Assembly (NCBI RefSeq): GCF_027924905.1
Contig: NZ_AP027055.1
Span: forward strand, 2,232,001 to 2,296,000
Length of the DNA: 64,000 bases
Direction: 5' to 3'
Source of the DNA: Limnohabitans sp. INBF002
GTDB taxonomy: Bacteria; Pseudomonadota; Gammaproteobacteria; Burkholderiales; Burkholderiaceae_C
Each line of letters begins with the position of its first letter. Position 1 is the first letter of the stretch. The notes below the pieces were generated by a model that worked only from the letters and a program-made list of their open reading frames with translations, made no database searches and was not told where the DNA came from. This document shows positions 9,314 through 18,932 of the stretch, piece by piece. Made by a program: the position numbers and the translations under genes.

Positions 9314-12300
9314 TTACTTGACGGCGACGGCTTTTTTGGCCGCAGGAGCTTTGGCAGTCTTGGCTGCGTTCAACTCGCCCAAGGCACGCTTGTATTCGTT
9401 GGGAAACACTTTGACAAACTTGGCACGTGCGGTGTCCCAGTTGTCCAGCAAATCGCGGGCGCGTTTAGAGCCCGTCCAACGGTGGTGGTCTTCGAGCAAC
9501 TTCTTGAGTTGCGCTTCGTCGGTTTGGTCACGGTGCCAAATGGCGCGTGGGATAGACGCTTCTTGCTCGGCAGCAGACAACACTTTTTCCATGGAGACCA
9601 TGGCGGTGTTGCACTTCTTGTCGAACTGGCCGTCTTCGTTGTACACGTACGCCACACCGCCGCTCATACCCGCAGCGAAGTTGCGGCCGGTTTTACCCAA
9701 CACCGCCACTGTGCCGCCTGTCATGTATTCGCAACCGTGGTCGCCTGTGCCTTCAACCACTGCGGTCGCGCCGGACAAACGCACTGCGAAACGCTCGCCA
9801 GCCACGCCAGAGAAGAACGCTTCACCGCGCGTCGCACCAATCATCACGGTGTTACCCACGATGATGTTGTTGACGGCTTCGCCACGGAAATCAATGCTGG
9901 GACGAACCACCACGCGGCCGCCTGAGAGGCCTTTGCCGGTGTAGTCGTTGGCGTCACCAATGAGGTACAGCGTGATGCCGTTGCACAAGAACGCGCCAAA
10001 CGATTGACCGCCCGTGCCTTCGAGTTGGATACGGATGCTGTCGTCTGGCAAACCTTCTGGGTGCACCTTGGTCACAGCACCAGACAACATCGCACCGACT
10101 GAGCGGTTGACGTTGCGGGCCACTTCCATGAACTGCACCTTCTCGCCGCGCTCGATGGCGGGCTTGGATTTTTCGATGAGTTTTTGGTCCAGTGCTTTTT
10201 CCAAGCCGTGGTCTTGCTTGTCCACGTGGTAGCGAGGAATTTCTGGGCCCACTTGGGGCACAGCCAACAAACGTGCGAAGTCGAGGCCAGAAGCTTTCCA
10301 GTGCTCGATGCCAGCGCGCATGTCGAGCAGGTCGGCACGGCCGATCATGTCGTCAAACTTTTTGATGCCCAACTGCGCCATGATTTGACGCACTTCTTCA
10401 GCGATGAAGAAGAAGTAGTTGACGACGTGCTCAGGCTTGCCTGTGAACTTCTTGCGCAACTCTGGGTCTTGTGTGGCCACGCCCACGGGGCAGGTGTTCA
10501 AGTGGCACTTGCGCATCATGATGCAGCCCTCAACCACCAGCGGTGCAGTGGCAAAACCAAACTCGTCAGCGCCGAGCAAAGCACCCACAGCCACGTCGCG
10601 GCCAGTTTTCATTTGGCCGTCGGCTTGCACGCGCACGCGGCCACGCAAACCATTCAACACCAAAGTTTGTTGGGTTTCGGCCAAACCGATTTCCCAAGGT
10701 GAACCGCAATGCTTGATGGAAGACCAAGGCGATGCGCCTGTGCCGCCGTCGTGGCCAGCGATCACCACGTGATCGGCCTTGCACTTGGCAACGCCTGCGG
10801 CAATCGTGCCCACGCCGATTTCGGCCACCAACTTCACGCTGATGTCCGCGTGAGGGGCGACGTTCTTCAAGTCATGAATCAACTGAGCCAAGTCTTCGAT
10901 CGAATAGATGTCGTGGTGTGGCGGGGGCGAAATCAAGCCCACGCCTGGCACGCTGTAACGCAGCTTGCCGATGTACTCAGACACTTTCGCGCCTGGCAAC
11001 TGACCACCTTCACCAGGCTTAGCGCCTTGAGCCATCTTGATCTGAATTTGGTCAGAAGAAGACAGGTATTCAGCTGTCACACCGAAGCGGCCAGAAGCCA
11101 CTTGCTTGATGCGTGAACGCAGGCTGTCACCCGCTTCCAAAGGCATGTCGACTTCCACCACGTCAGCGCCAATGACGCTCTTCAAAGTTTCACCCTTTTT
11201 GATGGGGATGCCTTTGAGTTCGTTGCGGTAACGCGCTGGATCTTCACCGCCCTCACCCGTGTTGGACTTGCCGCCGATGCGGTTCATCGCCACGGCCAAG
11301 GTGGCGTGTGCTTCAGTCGAGATGGAACCGAGTGACATCGCGCCGGTGGCGAAACGTTTGACGATTTCAGTGGCTGGCTCGACCTCGTCCACCGAGATGG
11401 CTTTGGATGGGTCAATCTTGAAATCGAACAAACCGCGCAAGGTCAGGTGACGCTTGTTTTGGTCGTTGACGATTTGTGCGTATTCTTTGTACGTGCTGAA
11501 GTTGTTGGAGCGCGTGCTGTGTTGCAACTTGGCAATCGCGTCAGGCGTCCACATGTGCTCTTCGCCACGGGCGCGCCAAGCGTACTCACCGCCTGCATCG
11601 AGCATGTTGGCAAGCACGGGGTCTTCGCCAAATGCGGCCTTGTGCATGCGAATGCCTTCTTCGGCCATTTCGAAAATGCCGATACCTTCCACGCGGCTTG
11701 GTGTGCCGGTGAAGTACTTTTGCACAGTTTCGGTGTTGATACCGATGGCTTCAAACAACTGCGCGCCGCAGTAAGACATGTAAGTGGACACGCCCATCTT
11801 GGACATGATTTTCGACAGGCCTTTGCCGATCGCTTTGATGTAGTTGTAGATCGCTTTTTCGGTCGACAAATCGGCTGGCAAATCTTTGTGCAGATTGGCC
11901 AATGTTTCGAGCGCGAGGTAGGGATGCACGGCTTCTGCGCCGTAGCCAGCCAACACCGCAAAGTGATGCACTTCGCGGGCGCTGCCAGTTTCGACCACCA
12001 AGCCAGCGGTGGTACGCAAGCCTTCGCGCACCAAGTGTTGGTGGATCGCAGACAGAGCCAACACCGCAGGAATCGCCACTTGTGTGGGGCCCACAGCGCG
12101 GTCGCTGATGATGAGGATGTTGTGGCCGCCTTTGATGGCGTCCACGGCTTCAGCGCACAACGACGCCAACTTGGCTTCCACGCCGTCGTGGCCCCAAGCC
12201 AGTGGGTAAGTCATGTCGAGCGTGGCGCTCTTGAACTTGCCGTGTGTGTGTGTTTCGATGTCACGCAACTTGGCCATGTCGGCGAAGTCCAGCACAGGCT

Positions 12301-14023
12301 GGCTGACTTCCAAACGCATGGGTGGGTTGACTTGGTTGATGTCGAGCAAGTTGGGCTTAGGGCCCACGAACGACACCAAGGACATCACGATGGCTTCACG
12401 GATCGGGTCGATCGGTGGGTTGGTCACTTGCGCGAACAACTGCTTGAAGTAGTTGTACAGCGGTTTGTTTTTGCTAGACAACACGGCCAAGGGGCTGTCG
12501 TTGCCCATCGAACCAATGCCCTCTTCGCCGTTGATGGCCATAGGCGCCATCAAGAACTTAATGTCTTCTTGGCTGTAGCCAAACGCTTGTTGACGGTCCA
12601 GCAGAGACACATCACTGGCTTGGGCGACTTCGCCTTCGTGGCCTTTGACGTCGTCGAGCTTGATGCGGACGTTTTCAATCCATTGCTTGTAGGGCTTGGT
12701 GTTGGTCAGGCCAGCTTTGAGTTCTTCGTCGTCGATCATGCGACCTTGCTCAAGGTCGATCAAGAACATCTTGCCGGGCTGCAGACGCCACTTGCGCACA
12801 ATCTTGCTCTCAGGCACAGGCAACACGCCCGACTCAGAGCCCATGATGACCATGTCGTCGTCGGTGATGCAGTAGCGTGAAGGACGCAAGCCGTTGCGGT
12901 CCAGCGTGGCGCCGATTTGGCGGCCGTCGGTGAACACAATAGAGGCTGGGCCATCCCATGGCTCCAACATCGCCGCGTGGTATTCGTAGAAGGCCTTGCG
13001 GCGCTCGTCCATGGTGGTGTGGTTTTCCCATGGCTCGGGAATCATCATCATCACAGCTTGGCTGATGGGGTAGCCGGCCATCGTCATCAATTCGAGGCAG
13101 TTGTCGAACGTGGCGGTGTCGGACTGGTCAGCGAAGCTGATGGGGTAGAGCTTTTGCAGGTCGTCGCCCAACACGGGAGAAGACATCACGCCTTCGCGGG
13201 CCTTCATCCAGTTGTAGTTGCCTTTGACGGTGTTGATCTCACCGTTGTGCGCCACATAGCGATAGGGGTGAGCCAACGGCCATTCTGGGAAGGTGTTGGT
13301 CGAGAAGCGTTGGTGCACCAAGCCGAGGGCGGACACGCAGCGCTCGTCAGTCAAGTCACGGTAATAGGTACCCACTTGGTCGGCCAGCAACAAGCCTTTG
13401 TAAATGATGGTGCGGCTAGACATGCTAGGCACGTAATACTCTTTGCCGTGCTTCAAGTTCAAGTGCTGAATCGCGGCGCTGGCTGTTTTGCGGATCACGT
13501 ACAGCTTGCGCTCCAGCGCGTCTTGCACGATCACGTCATTGCCACGACCGATGAAGATTTGACGGATGACCGGCTCTTTTTCACGCACGCGGGGCGACAT
13601 GGGCATGTCGAGGTTGACCGGCACATCGCGCCAGCCCAACAACACTTGGCCTTCGGCTTTGACAGCGCGGTCCAACTCTTGCTCGCAAGCCAAGCGCGAC
13701 GCGCTTTCTTTGGGCAAGAACACCATGCCCACGCCATATTCGCCGAGTGGCGGCAAGGTCACGCCAAGCTTTGCCATCTCTTCGCGGTACAACGCGTCGG
13801 GCAATTGAATCAAGATACCTGCGCCGTCGCCCATGAGTGCGTCCGCACCCACAGCACCACGGTGGTCGAGGTTTTCCAAAATTTTGAGCGCTTGACCCAC
13901 GATGGCGTGGCTCTTTTGACCCTTGATGTGAGCGACAAAGCCCACGCCGCAGGCGTCATGTTCGTTAGATGGGTCGTACAAACCCTGAGATTGCAGTTGT
14001 GCTTTATCGGCAGCCGTGGTCAT
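9314..14023 (-). CDS. gltB: Glutamate synthase large subunit GltB
   Basis: Converts glutamine and 2-oxoglutarate to two glutamates. The 1569-residue protein has a short propeptide ending before Cys25 ([10 protein letters not shown]), the class II amidotransferase nucleophile. It then has the central FMN-binding synthase domain ([26 protein letters not shown]) and the 3Fe-4S cysteines [15 protein letters not shown] near residues 1160-1175. The C-terminal GXGXG-type beta-helix repeats follow ([18 protein letters not shown]). The tail is Ala/Lys-rich. GAGGA precedes the ATG at 14023, and a sigma54-like site lies upstream. Confidence 0.98.
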   Translation of the reverse strand: MTTAADKAQLQSQGLYDPSNEHDACGVGFVAHIKGQKSHAIVGQALKILENLDHRGAVGADALMGDGAGILIQLPDALYREEMAKLGVTLPPLGEYGVGMVFLPKESASRLACEQELDRAVKAEGQVLLGWRDVPVNLDMPMSPRVREKEPVIRQIFIGRGNDVIVQDALERKLYVIRKTASAAIQHLNLKHGKEYYVPSMSSRTIIYKGLLLADQVGTYYRDLTDERCVSALGLVHQRFSTNTFPEWPLAHPYRYVAHNGEINTVKGNYNWMKAREGVMSSPVLGDDLQKLYPISFADQSDTATFDNCLELMTMAGYPISQAVMMMIPEPWENHTTMDERRKAFYEYHAAMLEPWDGPASIVFTDGRQIGATLDRNGLRPSRYCITDDDMVIMGSESGVLPVPESKIVRKWRLQPGKMFLIDLEQGRMIDDEELKAGLTNTKPYKQWIENVRIKLDDVKGHEGEVAQASDVSLLDRQQAFGYSQEDIKFLMAPMAINGEEGIGSMGNDSPLAVLSSKNKPLYNYFKQLFAQVTNPPIDPIREAIVMSLVSFVGPKPNLLDINQVNPPMRLEVSQPVLDFADMAKLRDIETHTHGKFKSATLDMTYPLAWGHDGVEAKLASLCAEAVDAIKGGHNILIISDRAVGPTQVAIPAVLALSAIHQHLVREGLRTTAGLVVETGSAREVHHFAVLAGYGAEAVHPYLALETLANLHKDLPADLSTEKAIYNYIKAIGKGLSKIMSKMGVSTYMSYCGAQLFEAIGINTETVQKYFTGTPSRVEGIGIFEMAEEGIRMHKAAFGEDPVLANMLDAGGEYAWRARGEEHMWTPDAIAKLQHSTRSNNFSTYKEYAQIVNDQNKRHLTLRGLFDFKIDPSKAISVDEVEPATEIVKRFATGAMSLGSISTEAHATLAVAMNRIGGKSNTGEGGEDPARYRNELKGIPIKKGETLKSVIGADVVEVDMPLEAGDSLRSRIKQVASGRFGVTAEYLSSSDQIQIKMAQGAKPGEGGQLPGAKVSEYIGKLRYSVPGVGLISPPPHHDIYSIEDLAQLIHDLKNVAPHADISVKLVAEIGVGTIAAGVAKCKADHVVIAGHDGGTGASPWSSIKHCGSPWEIGLAETQQTLVLNGLRGRVRVQADGQMKTGRDVAVGALLGADEFGFATAPLVVEGCIMMRKCHLNTCPVGVATQDPELRKKFTGKPEHVVNYFFFIAEEVRQIMAQLGIKKFDDMIGRADLLDMRAGIEHWKASGLDFARLLAVPQVGPEIPRYHVDKQDHGLEKALDQKLIEKSKPAIERGEKVQFMEVARNVNRSVGAMLSGAVTKVHPEGLPDDSIRIQLEGTGGQSFGAFLCNGITLYLIGDANDYTGKGLSGGRVVVRPSIDFRGEAVNNIIVGNTVMIGATRGEAFFSGVAGERFAVRLSGATAVVEGTGDHGCEYMTGGTVAVLGKTGRNFAAGMSGGVAYVYNEDGQFDKKCNTAMVSMEKVLSAAEQEASIPRAIWHRDQTDEAQLKKLLEDHHRWTGSKRARDLLDNWDTARAKFVKVFPNEYKRALGELNAAKTAKAPAAKKAVAVK

Positions 14024-14067
14024 GGCGCATTCCTCAAAAATTCAGCGGGACAAGAAGGATACTGCAC

Positions 14068-14083
14068 TGCAGCATCCATGCCA
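14068..14083 (-). promoter_or_regulatory. Putative sigma54 (-24/-12) promoter of gltB
   Basis: On the minus strand the site reads TGGCATGGATGCTGCA, which fits the sigma54 consensus TGGCACGRNNNTTGCW at 14 of 16 positions, with the essential GG and GC correctly spaced. A start about 12 bases beyond GC would give a leader of about 33 nt with GAGGA before the ATG. Nitrogen control of gltBD makes this plausible. Single-site matches of this quality can occur by chance. Confidence 0.5.
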
Positions 14084-14087
14084 AGAG

Positions 14088-14947
14088 AAATAATTGGGGT
14101 CAGAACCCAATTAATTAAACCCGGGATTTGTTGTTAAATTAATTAGGGACAGATTGAAATTCTGATTCGCTAAAGGTAGCACCACAGCTCAAACCCTTAT
14201 TTTTCGGGCTTCTCTGTATTTTTTGGCTTGCTAAATGGCCTGCCCGGTTTGGTTTTAACCAAGCGTCTTTCGGTTTGCGTCTGTAAATCGGCCACAAATC
14301 GCGCGTCACCCAGCGCCCAACCACTGAGCGTGGCATCGGTCAATGCACCCTGCTGGTCCGCACTGAGGCCTGTACGCACCAATTCGGCGTATGCCGCTTC
14401 ACGTGCAAACGGGGTATTGCCCAGCCCCCAATACAAGGCATGCGGCGTGATCAACCTGTCAATTCGTTGCCCCGCGTAATGCCCGTAGCTCGACCATGCG
14501 TAATCCTCAGGCTGCGCCACCATGTGGGCACGCACGGGGTTGAGGTCGATGTAGGCCATGCACGCCAGCAAGTAGCGATCGGTCTGAATGAGCGTGGAGC
14601 GGTAGCGCCCTTCCCACAACGTGCCCGTGCGTGCGTGCACTTTGTTGAACACCTGCACATAGCTGCGGCCCACAGCCTGCATCATCTTGGGCAGGCCCTG
14701 GTCTTCTTGTGGCGTGAGCAGCAAATGCAGATGGTTGCCCATCAACACATACGCGTGAATGTCGACCTTGTGCGCGCGGCTGTGCTCGAACAGCAAATCG
14801 AGCATGCGCTGGTAATCCGCGGTGCTGCGAAAAATGTCTTGTCGGTTGTTGCCCCGCAGGATGACGTGGTGCGGGTAGCCGGTGACGGTGAGACGGGGTA
14901 GGCGGGCCATCTGCTGATGGTAATTCGAATCTGACCCCGATTAATTA
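14088..14947. mobile_element. RAYT element with inverted GGGGTCAGA ends
   Basis: A single-gene element between gltB and the methyltransferase gene. The left end carries TAATTGGGGTCAGAACCCAA (from about 14091) and the right end carries TCTGACCCCGATTAATTAA (14929-14947), so GGGGTCAGA is inverted at the two borders. The left end also has a second degenerate unit (GGGACAGATTGAAATTCTGA near 14145-14164) and AATTAATT duplications that can fold. The right border overlaps the stop codon of the methyltransferase gene. Exact borders are estimated; no clear target-site duplication was seen, as expected for HUH-type transposition. Confidence 0.65.
14197..14910 (-). CDS. REP-associated tyrosine transposase (RAYT, Y1_Tnp family)
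   Basis: Single-strand HUH-type transposase of the IS200-related TnpA-REP group. The 237-residue product has the metal-binding H-x-H in GNHLHLLLTP (His60, His62), a candidate nucleophile Tyr84 in GRSYVQVFNK, and the family signatures GTLWEGRYRST and YIDLNPVRAHMV. It appears intact. It has a basic C-terminal extension rich in Lys and Pro. Such genes mobilise or maintain short palindromic repeats (family knowledge). It is alone between its inverted ends and unrelated to its neighbours. Confidence 0.93.
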   Translation of the reverse strand: MARLPRLTVTGYPHHVILRGNNRQDIFRSTADYQRMLDLLFEHSRAHKVDIHAYVLMGNHLHLLLTPQEDQGLPKMMQAVGRSYVQVFNKVHARTGTLWEGRYRSTLIQTDRYLLACMAYIDLNPVRAHMVAQPEDYAWSSYGHYAGQRIDRLITPHALYWGLGNTPFAREAAYAELVRTGLSADQQGALTDATLSGWALGDARFVADLQTQTERRLVKTKPGRPFSKPKNTEKPEK

Positions 14948-15817
14948 ACCGTTCACTTGGAATCGTGTCTCAGCCAACTCTTGCAAGCCAAACTCTTCCA
15001 ACAAAGCCGTCAAGCGCTCCGCCGCACTGCGCTTTTTTTGCCCCGTGTATTTGGCCAAGATGAGTTCGTTTTTCATGCTGTGCTCCCAACCGACCAGCTC
15101 GGTCACGGTCACTTGGTAGCCCATCGCTTCTAGGTACAAACAGCGCAGCACATTGGTCAGCTGGCTGCCCATCTCGCGCGTGTGCAGCGGGTGACGCCAC
15201 AGCTCGGCCAACGGTGTGCGTTGCAAATTGAGTGCTTTGTTTTTGTTCAGCGCGCGCGCCAGCTCGGCTTGGCAACACGGCACGAGCACCATGTATTTGG
15301 CTTTCTTTTGCAGACCAAACGCAATCGCGTCATCGGTGGCCGTGTCGCACGCGTGCAGCCCAGTGACCACATCAATTTGGTCGGGCAAAGCATCGCTGTG
15401 CGCGGACTCGGCCACGCTGAGGTTGAGAAACTTCATGCGCTCAAAGCCCAAGCGCTGCGCCAGTGCTTGGGACGACACCACTAACTCGCTGCGCGTCTCG
15501 ATGCCGTAAATACTGCCCTGCCCCAAGGCTTTGAAAAACAAGTCGTAAATGATGAAACCCAAATACGACTTGCCCGCGCCGTGGTCGGCCAAGGTGGGGC
15601 CTTGCTCGCTGGCCGGCAGTTCTTTCAGCAGCTTTTCAATGAACTGATACAGGTGATACACCTGCTTGAGCTTGCGGCGCGAATCTTGGTTGAGCTTGCC
15701 GTCGCGGGTGAGGATGTGCAGCTCTTTGAGCAACTCGATGGACTGGCCGGGGCGCAGGTCGAGCTGAGAACTTGGGTCTTGGGGCTTAGCCGCAACAGCG
15801 GGTTTGTGTTTGGACAT
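14945..15817 (-). CDS. SAM-dependent methyltransferase (Methyltransf_32-like)
   Basis: Class I methyltransferase of 290 residues. The SAM-binding region is LADHGAGKSYLGFIIYD (about 96-112) followed by GSIYGIETRSELV, and DVVTGLHACDTATDDAI holds the acidic strand-4 loop. A VPCCQAEL motif near residue 180 resembles the GSTCD/Methyltransf_32 group. The substrate is unknown. It ends at the RAYT element border, so its last residues and stop may have been altered by the insertion. The DUF1415 gene is 3 bp upstream. Confidence 0.8.
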   Translation of the reverse strand: MSKHKPAVAAKPQDPSSQLDLRPGQSIELLKELHILTRDGKLNQDSRRKLKQVYHLYQFIEKLLKELPASEQGPTLADHGAGKSYLGFIIYDLFFKALGQGSIYGIETRSELVVSSQALAQRLGFERMKFLNLSVAESAHSDALPDQIDVVTGLHACDTATDDAIAFGLQKKAKYMVLVPCCQAELARALNKNKALNLQRTPLAELWRHPLHTREMGSQLTNVLRCLYLEAMGYQVTVTELVGWEHSMKNELILAKYTGQKKRSAAERLTALLEEFGLQELAETRFQVNG

Positions 15818-15820
15818 GGC

Positions 15821-16396
15821 TCAATTGTGCAGTCGAGACGCAATGCCCAACTTAGCCCACCCCGCATGCCCCAACTTATTCAACACCTCAATGTTGCGTT
15901 CAAAGATGAGCGACGCATCGGGATAAGCCTCGACCGCTTTGTCAAGGCTGGCTTCGCGCAGCAAGTGCAGCGTGGGGTATGGCGTGCGGTTGGTGAAGTT
16001 CTCAATGTCGTCCACCTCCGTGCCGCCGAATTGGTAGTGCGGGTGAAAGTCGGCCACTTGCAGCACGCCGTCTAGTTCTAAGTCCATCAGCACTTCGTCG
16101 CAGTCTTCAAGGAAGTCATTGAAGTCCAAAAAGTCGGGCAAGGCGTTGGGCGCAATCAGCAGCGTGGTGTCTAGTTTGTCTGGGTCGGCCTCGGCCAAGT
16201 GTTGCAACTCTTCACGCAGCATGGCCAGCAGGTCGGCTGGCTCGGCGGATGCGCACACGCGGTAGCGCACCATGTCTTTGACCACCACCGCTTTGGCGAA
16301 GGGGCACAGGTTGAGGCCCACCACGGCTTCTAACAACCACTTTTGCGTGTCTTCGATGGCGGTGCGTTCTTGGTCTGGAGTCAATGTGTCAGTCAT
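15821..16396 (-). CDS. DUF1415 family protein
   Basis: A 191-residue conserved protein of unknown function. It begins MTDTLTPDQERTAIEDTQKW and contains the family segment VVGLNLCPFAKAVVVKDMVR (about 25-44), with NDFLEDCDEVL and a C-terminal region rich in conserved Pro, Tyr and His (HPHYQFGG, NRTPYPTLHLLRE). I chose the ATG at 16396 because the family begins just before this point; the frame stays open 74 codons upstream but that stretch has no family character. The start overlaps the MFS gene stop by 8 bp. Confidence 0.85.
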   Translation of the reverse strand: MTDTLTPDQERTAIEDTQKWLLEAVVGLNLCPFAKAVVVKDMVRYRVCASAEPADLLAMLREELQHLAEADPDKLDTTLLIAPNALPDFLDFNDFLEDCDEVLMDLELDGVLQVADFHPHYQFGGTEVDDIENFTNRTPYPTLHLLREASLDKAVEAYPDASLIFERNIEVLNKLGHAGWAKLGIASRLHN

Positions 16397-17606
16397 GTTT
16401 TTCTTTCTTGTGCAATGCACGGCCAATGAAATGCGCCAACACCGCGCCCGCCAAACTGAGTGTGGCGGTGACGGCCCACGTCCACTGCCAGCCGCCTGCG
16501 CTGGCCGCCACCCATGCCACCAAGGGCGGGCCTGCAAACTGACCCAGCGCCGAGAGCTGCTGCATGTAGCCCACAGTGGTGGACACCGTGCCTTCGCTGG
16601 GGGCCAAACGTAAAGCACACGAAAACAACGTGCCGGGAATCAAACCGCCCACGGCCGAGAACATCACCACACACGCAAAGCGCAGCGAGGTAGGCAAGCC
16701 TTCGCCCTGCCACACGGCGTACGCGCCGATAGCGCCCAATGCCATGCAGGCAAAGCCGATCAAAAGTAAACGTTGTGTGGGCCAGCCACGTTGCAGCAAA
16801 CGGCCCGACATGATGTTGCCGCTCACATTGGCCAGCGCCACGCAGCCAGACAACACGCCCGCCGTGCCCGCAGCCAAACCCAGCTCGGCATAGACCGTGG
16901 GCAAGAAGCCCACCACGGCCAACCATTGCGAGGAATACACCGCAAACGTGAGCGCCACCAACCAAGGGCCAGGGCTTTGAAGGGTGAGCGCCAAGCGCTT
17001 GGGCCATGCATCATTGGCGGCGTTGTGTATGGGTGCGGGCGGCTGCACATCGGGCACGCACAGCCACACGGCCACCCAAGCCAACGCGGCCACTGCACCG
17101 AGCAGCCACCACCAAGCAGACCAGTTCAAACCTGCAATGACCCAAGGCCCCAACAGCAACGCCAGCGCACTGCCTGTGGGCATGTAGGAGCCCCACCAGC
17201 CCATGCGACCGCTCAGCTGCGAGGCATCCACCGTGCGGCGAATGAGTGCAGGCGCAGGCATGACAACCAGCAAAAAGCCCAAGCCCTCTAACGCACGCAA
17301 GACCAACAAGCCATTGGCATCGGCCACAAACCCACCGCTGATGCTGGCGAACGACAACAGGCCAAGACCGACCAACATGCTGCGGCGCAGGCCCAAACTA
17401 TCGGCACTCAGGCCTACAGCCAAGCCCAATGTCATGCTGGCCACTTGCACCGCAGACAACAAGAAGCCGGCTTGTACCAAAGTGATATTCAGTGCGTCTT
17501 GCAGCACCGGCAACGCGGGGGGCAGCTTGCCCACATGCAGCGCGGCGCATACGCCTGCAAACACGATGACCCACGAGGGATGAATGCCAAAACGGTGGTG
17601 GCGCAT
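16389..17606 (-). CDS. MFS transporter (CynX/NimT-like)
   Basis: Inner-membrane secondary transporter, 405 residues with about twelve hydrophobic segments. GLAVGLSADSLGLRRSMLVG is the MFS loop 2-3 signature region, and LSGRMGWWGSYMPTGSALAL resembles cyanate/nitroimidazole-type MFS members. The substrate cannot be assigned. It overlaps the DUF1415 gene by 8 bp, so the two are cotranscribed, possibly with the methyltransferase. Confidence 0.85.
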   Translation of the reverse strand: MRHHRFGIHPSWVIVFAGVCAALHVGKLPPALPVLQDALNITLVQAGFLLSAVQVASMTLGLAVGLSADSLGLRRSMLVGLGLLSFASISGGFVADANGLLVLRALEGLGFLLVVMPAPALIRRTVDASQLSGRMGWWGSYMPTGSALALLLGPWVIAGLNWSAWWWLLGAVAALAWVAVWLCVPDVQPPAPIHNAANDAWPKRLALTLQSPGPWLVALTFAVYSSQWLAVVGFLPTVYAELGLAAGTAGVLSGCVALANVSGNIMSGRLLQRGWPTQRLLLIGFACMALGAIGAYAVWQGEGLPTSLRFACVVMFSAVGGLIPGTLFSCALRLAPSEGTVSTTVGYMQQLSALGQFAGPPLVAWVAASAGGWQWTWAVTATLSLAGAVLAHFIGRALHKKEKHD

Positions 17607-17627
17607 ATCAGGTTTGAGCGGTTGAAG

Positions 17628-18782
17628 TTAAGCCGTCAATCGCGCGTGCTCGCGCGTGGCGAAACGGTCTGTCATGCCAGACAGGTAGTCGGCCACGGCA
17701 CGCGGCACATCGCTGCGCTGGGCGTAGGCAGCTGGCATTTCTTGAGGCTTGGCCAAGTAAACAGCAAACAGCTCTTGAACCATCGCACGCGCACCATCGG
17801 TGGTTTGCATGACCTGCGGGTGACGGTACAAATTTCGGAACAAGAACGACTTGAGCGCTTTCGACTCTTCGTACATCGCCGCGCTGAACTGCACCAGCGG
17901 CGGGCATTGACGGGCTTCGTCAGCACTGGCGGGTGCGTGCTGTTGCAGAGCCGCGCGTGTGGCGTTGATCACGTCGTACACCTGGTCGCTCAACATGCGG
18001 CGAATGGTTTCGTACAACACGCGACGGCCTTGCGTATTGGGATGCTGCGTTTGCAGGTGCGGGTACTCAGCCAAGGTTTGCGCGTGATAACGGGCAAACA
18101 ATGACACGTCTTGCATTTGTTCGAGCGTGAGCAAACCAGAGCGCACGCCGTCGTCAATGTCGTGCGCGTTGTAGGCAATGGCGTCGGCCAAGTTGCACAG
18201 TTGCGCTTCTAGGCTGGGCTGTGTGCCGTTCAAGAAACGCGCAGCAACGCCACCGGGTTCTTGCGCGTTGATGAGTTCTGCGTTGCGACGCGCGCAGTGC
18301 TTCAAGATGCCTTCGCGGGTTTCAAAGCTCAGATTCAGACCATTGAACGCGGGGTAGCGTTCTTCCAACTCATCCACCACGCGCAGGCTTTGCAAGTTGT
18401 GTTCGAAGCCGCCGTAGGGGGACATACATTCGTTCAGCGCGTCTTGCCCCGCGTGACCAAAAGGCGTGTGGCCGAGGTCGTGGGCCAGGGCGATGGCTTC
18501 GACCAAATCTTCGTTCAAGTTCAACGCACGGGCGATGGAGCGGCCCAGCTGCGCCACCTCTAACGAGTGCGTCATGCGCGTGCGAAACAAATCGCCTTCG
18601 TGGTTCAAGAAGACTTGGGTTTTGTAGACCAAACGTCTGAACGCGGTGGAGTGAACGATGCGGTCGCGGTCGCGCTGGTGCGGGTTGCGAAAGCTGGGGG
18701 CGTGCGCGGGGGCTTCTTGCTCTTTGTATCTGCGACCACGGGACAGTTCGGGTTGGCAGGCGTAGGGGGCGAGTTGGGTCAT
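17628..18782 (-). CDS. dgt: dGTPase-like deoxynucleotide triphosphohydrolase
   Basis: HD-domain hydrolase that removes triphosphate from dNTPs. The 384-residue protein has RMTHSLEVAQLG (His72) and the HD pair His101-Asp102 in ALAHDLGHTPFGHAG, as in type 2 dGTPases. The C-terminal helical half ends normally. I chose the ATG at 18782 (MTQLAPYACQPEL) because the upstream 27 codons run into a long inverted repeat. Downstream of aroB on the same strand, as often in betaproteobacteria. Confidence 0.9.
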   Translation of the reverse strand: MTQLAPYACQPELSRGRRYKEQEAPAHAPSFRNPHQRDRDRIVHSTAFRRLVYKTQVFLNHEGDLFRTRMTHSLEVAQLGRSIARALNLNEDLVEAIALAHDLGHTPFGHAGQDALNECMSPYGGFEHNLQSLRVVDELEERYPAFNGLNLSFETREGILKHCARRNAELINAQEPGGVAARFLNGTQPSLEAQLCNLADAIAYNAHDIDDGVRSGLLTLEQMQDVSLFARYHAQTLAEYPHLQTQHPNTQGRRVLYETIRRMLSDQVYDVINATRAALQQHAPASADEARQCPPLVQFSAAMYEESKALKSFLFRNLYRHPQVMQTTDGARAMVQELFAVYLAKPQEMPAAYAQRSDVPRAVADYLSGMTDRFATREHARLTA

Positions 18783-18803
18783 TGCTTTTGTTTTCTGTGC
18801 TCG

Positions 18804-18878
18804 CTGGCGGTATGGGGGATGTGCCGCTGATGATTTCTGGACCAGCATGAAGAAGCGGCACATCCCCCATACCGCCAG
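18804..18878. repeat. Long-stem hairpin, family 1 copy 1
   Basis: A perfect 25-bp inverted repeat (arms 18804-18828 and 18854-18878, left arm starting CTGGCGGTATGGGGG) with a 25-nt loop. The loop holds GATGATTT, a 4-bp inner stem CTGG/CCAG, and CATGAAGA. It lies between the aroB stop and the dgt start. The loop is shared with copies at 28820-28899 and 63292-63357, whose stem sequences differ. No T-tract follows the stem directly. Confidence 0.9.
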
Positions 18879-18883
18879 ACTGC

Positions 18884-18916
18884 GTCGGGGCTTTGTTGCA
18901 CTCGCCCCGTTTTTTG
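18884..18916 (+). terminator. Plus-strand intrinsic terminator without an obvious gene
   Basis: CGGGGC and GCCCCG arms around a 12-nt loop, followed by TTTTTT on the plus strand. All annotated genes here are on the minus strand, so this would end a plus-strand transcript crossing the adjacent family 1 hairpin, or act weakly on aroB transcripts through the complementary stem. Confidence 0.5.
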
Positions 18917-18932
18917 CATTACCTCTTGCGGC

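Noticed and set aside
11447..12880. 477-codon open frame opposite gltB
   Set aside because: Shadow of gltB; no start signal and no domain.
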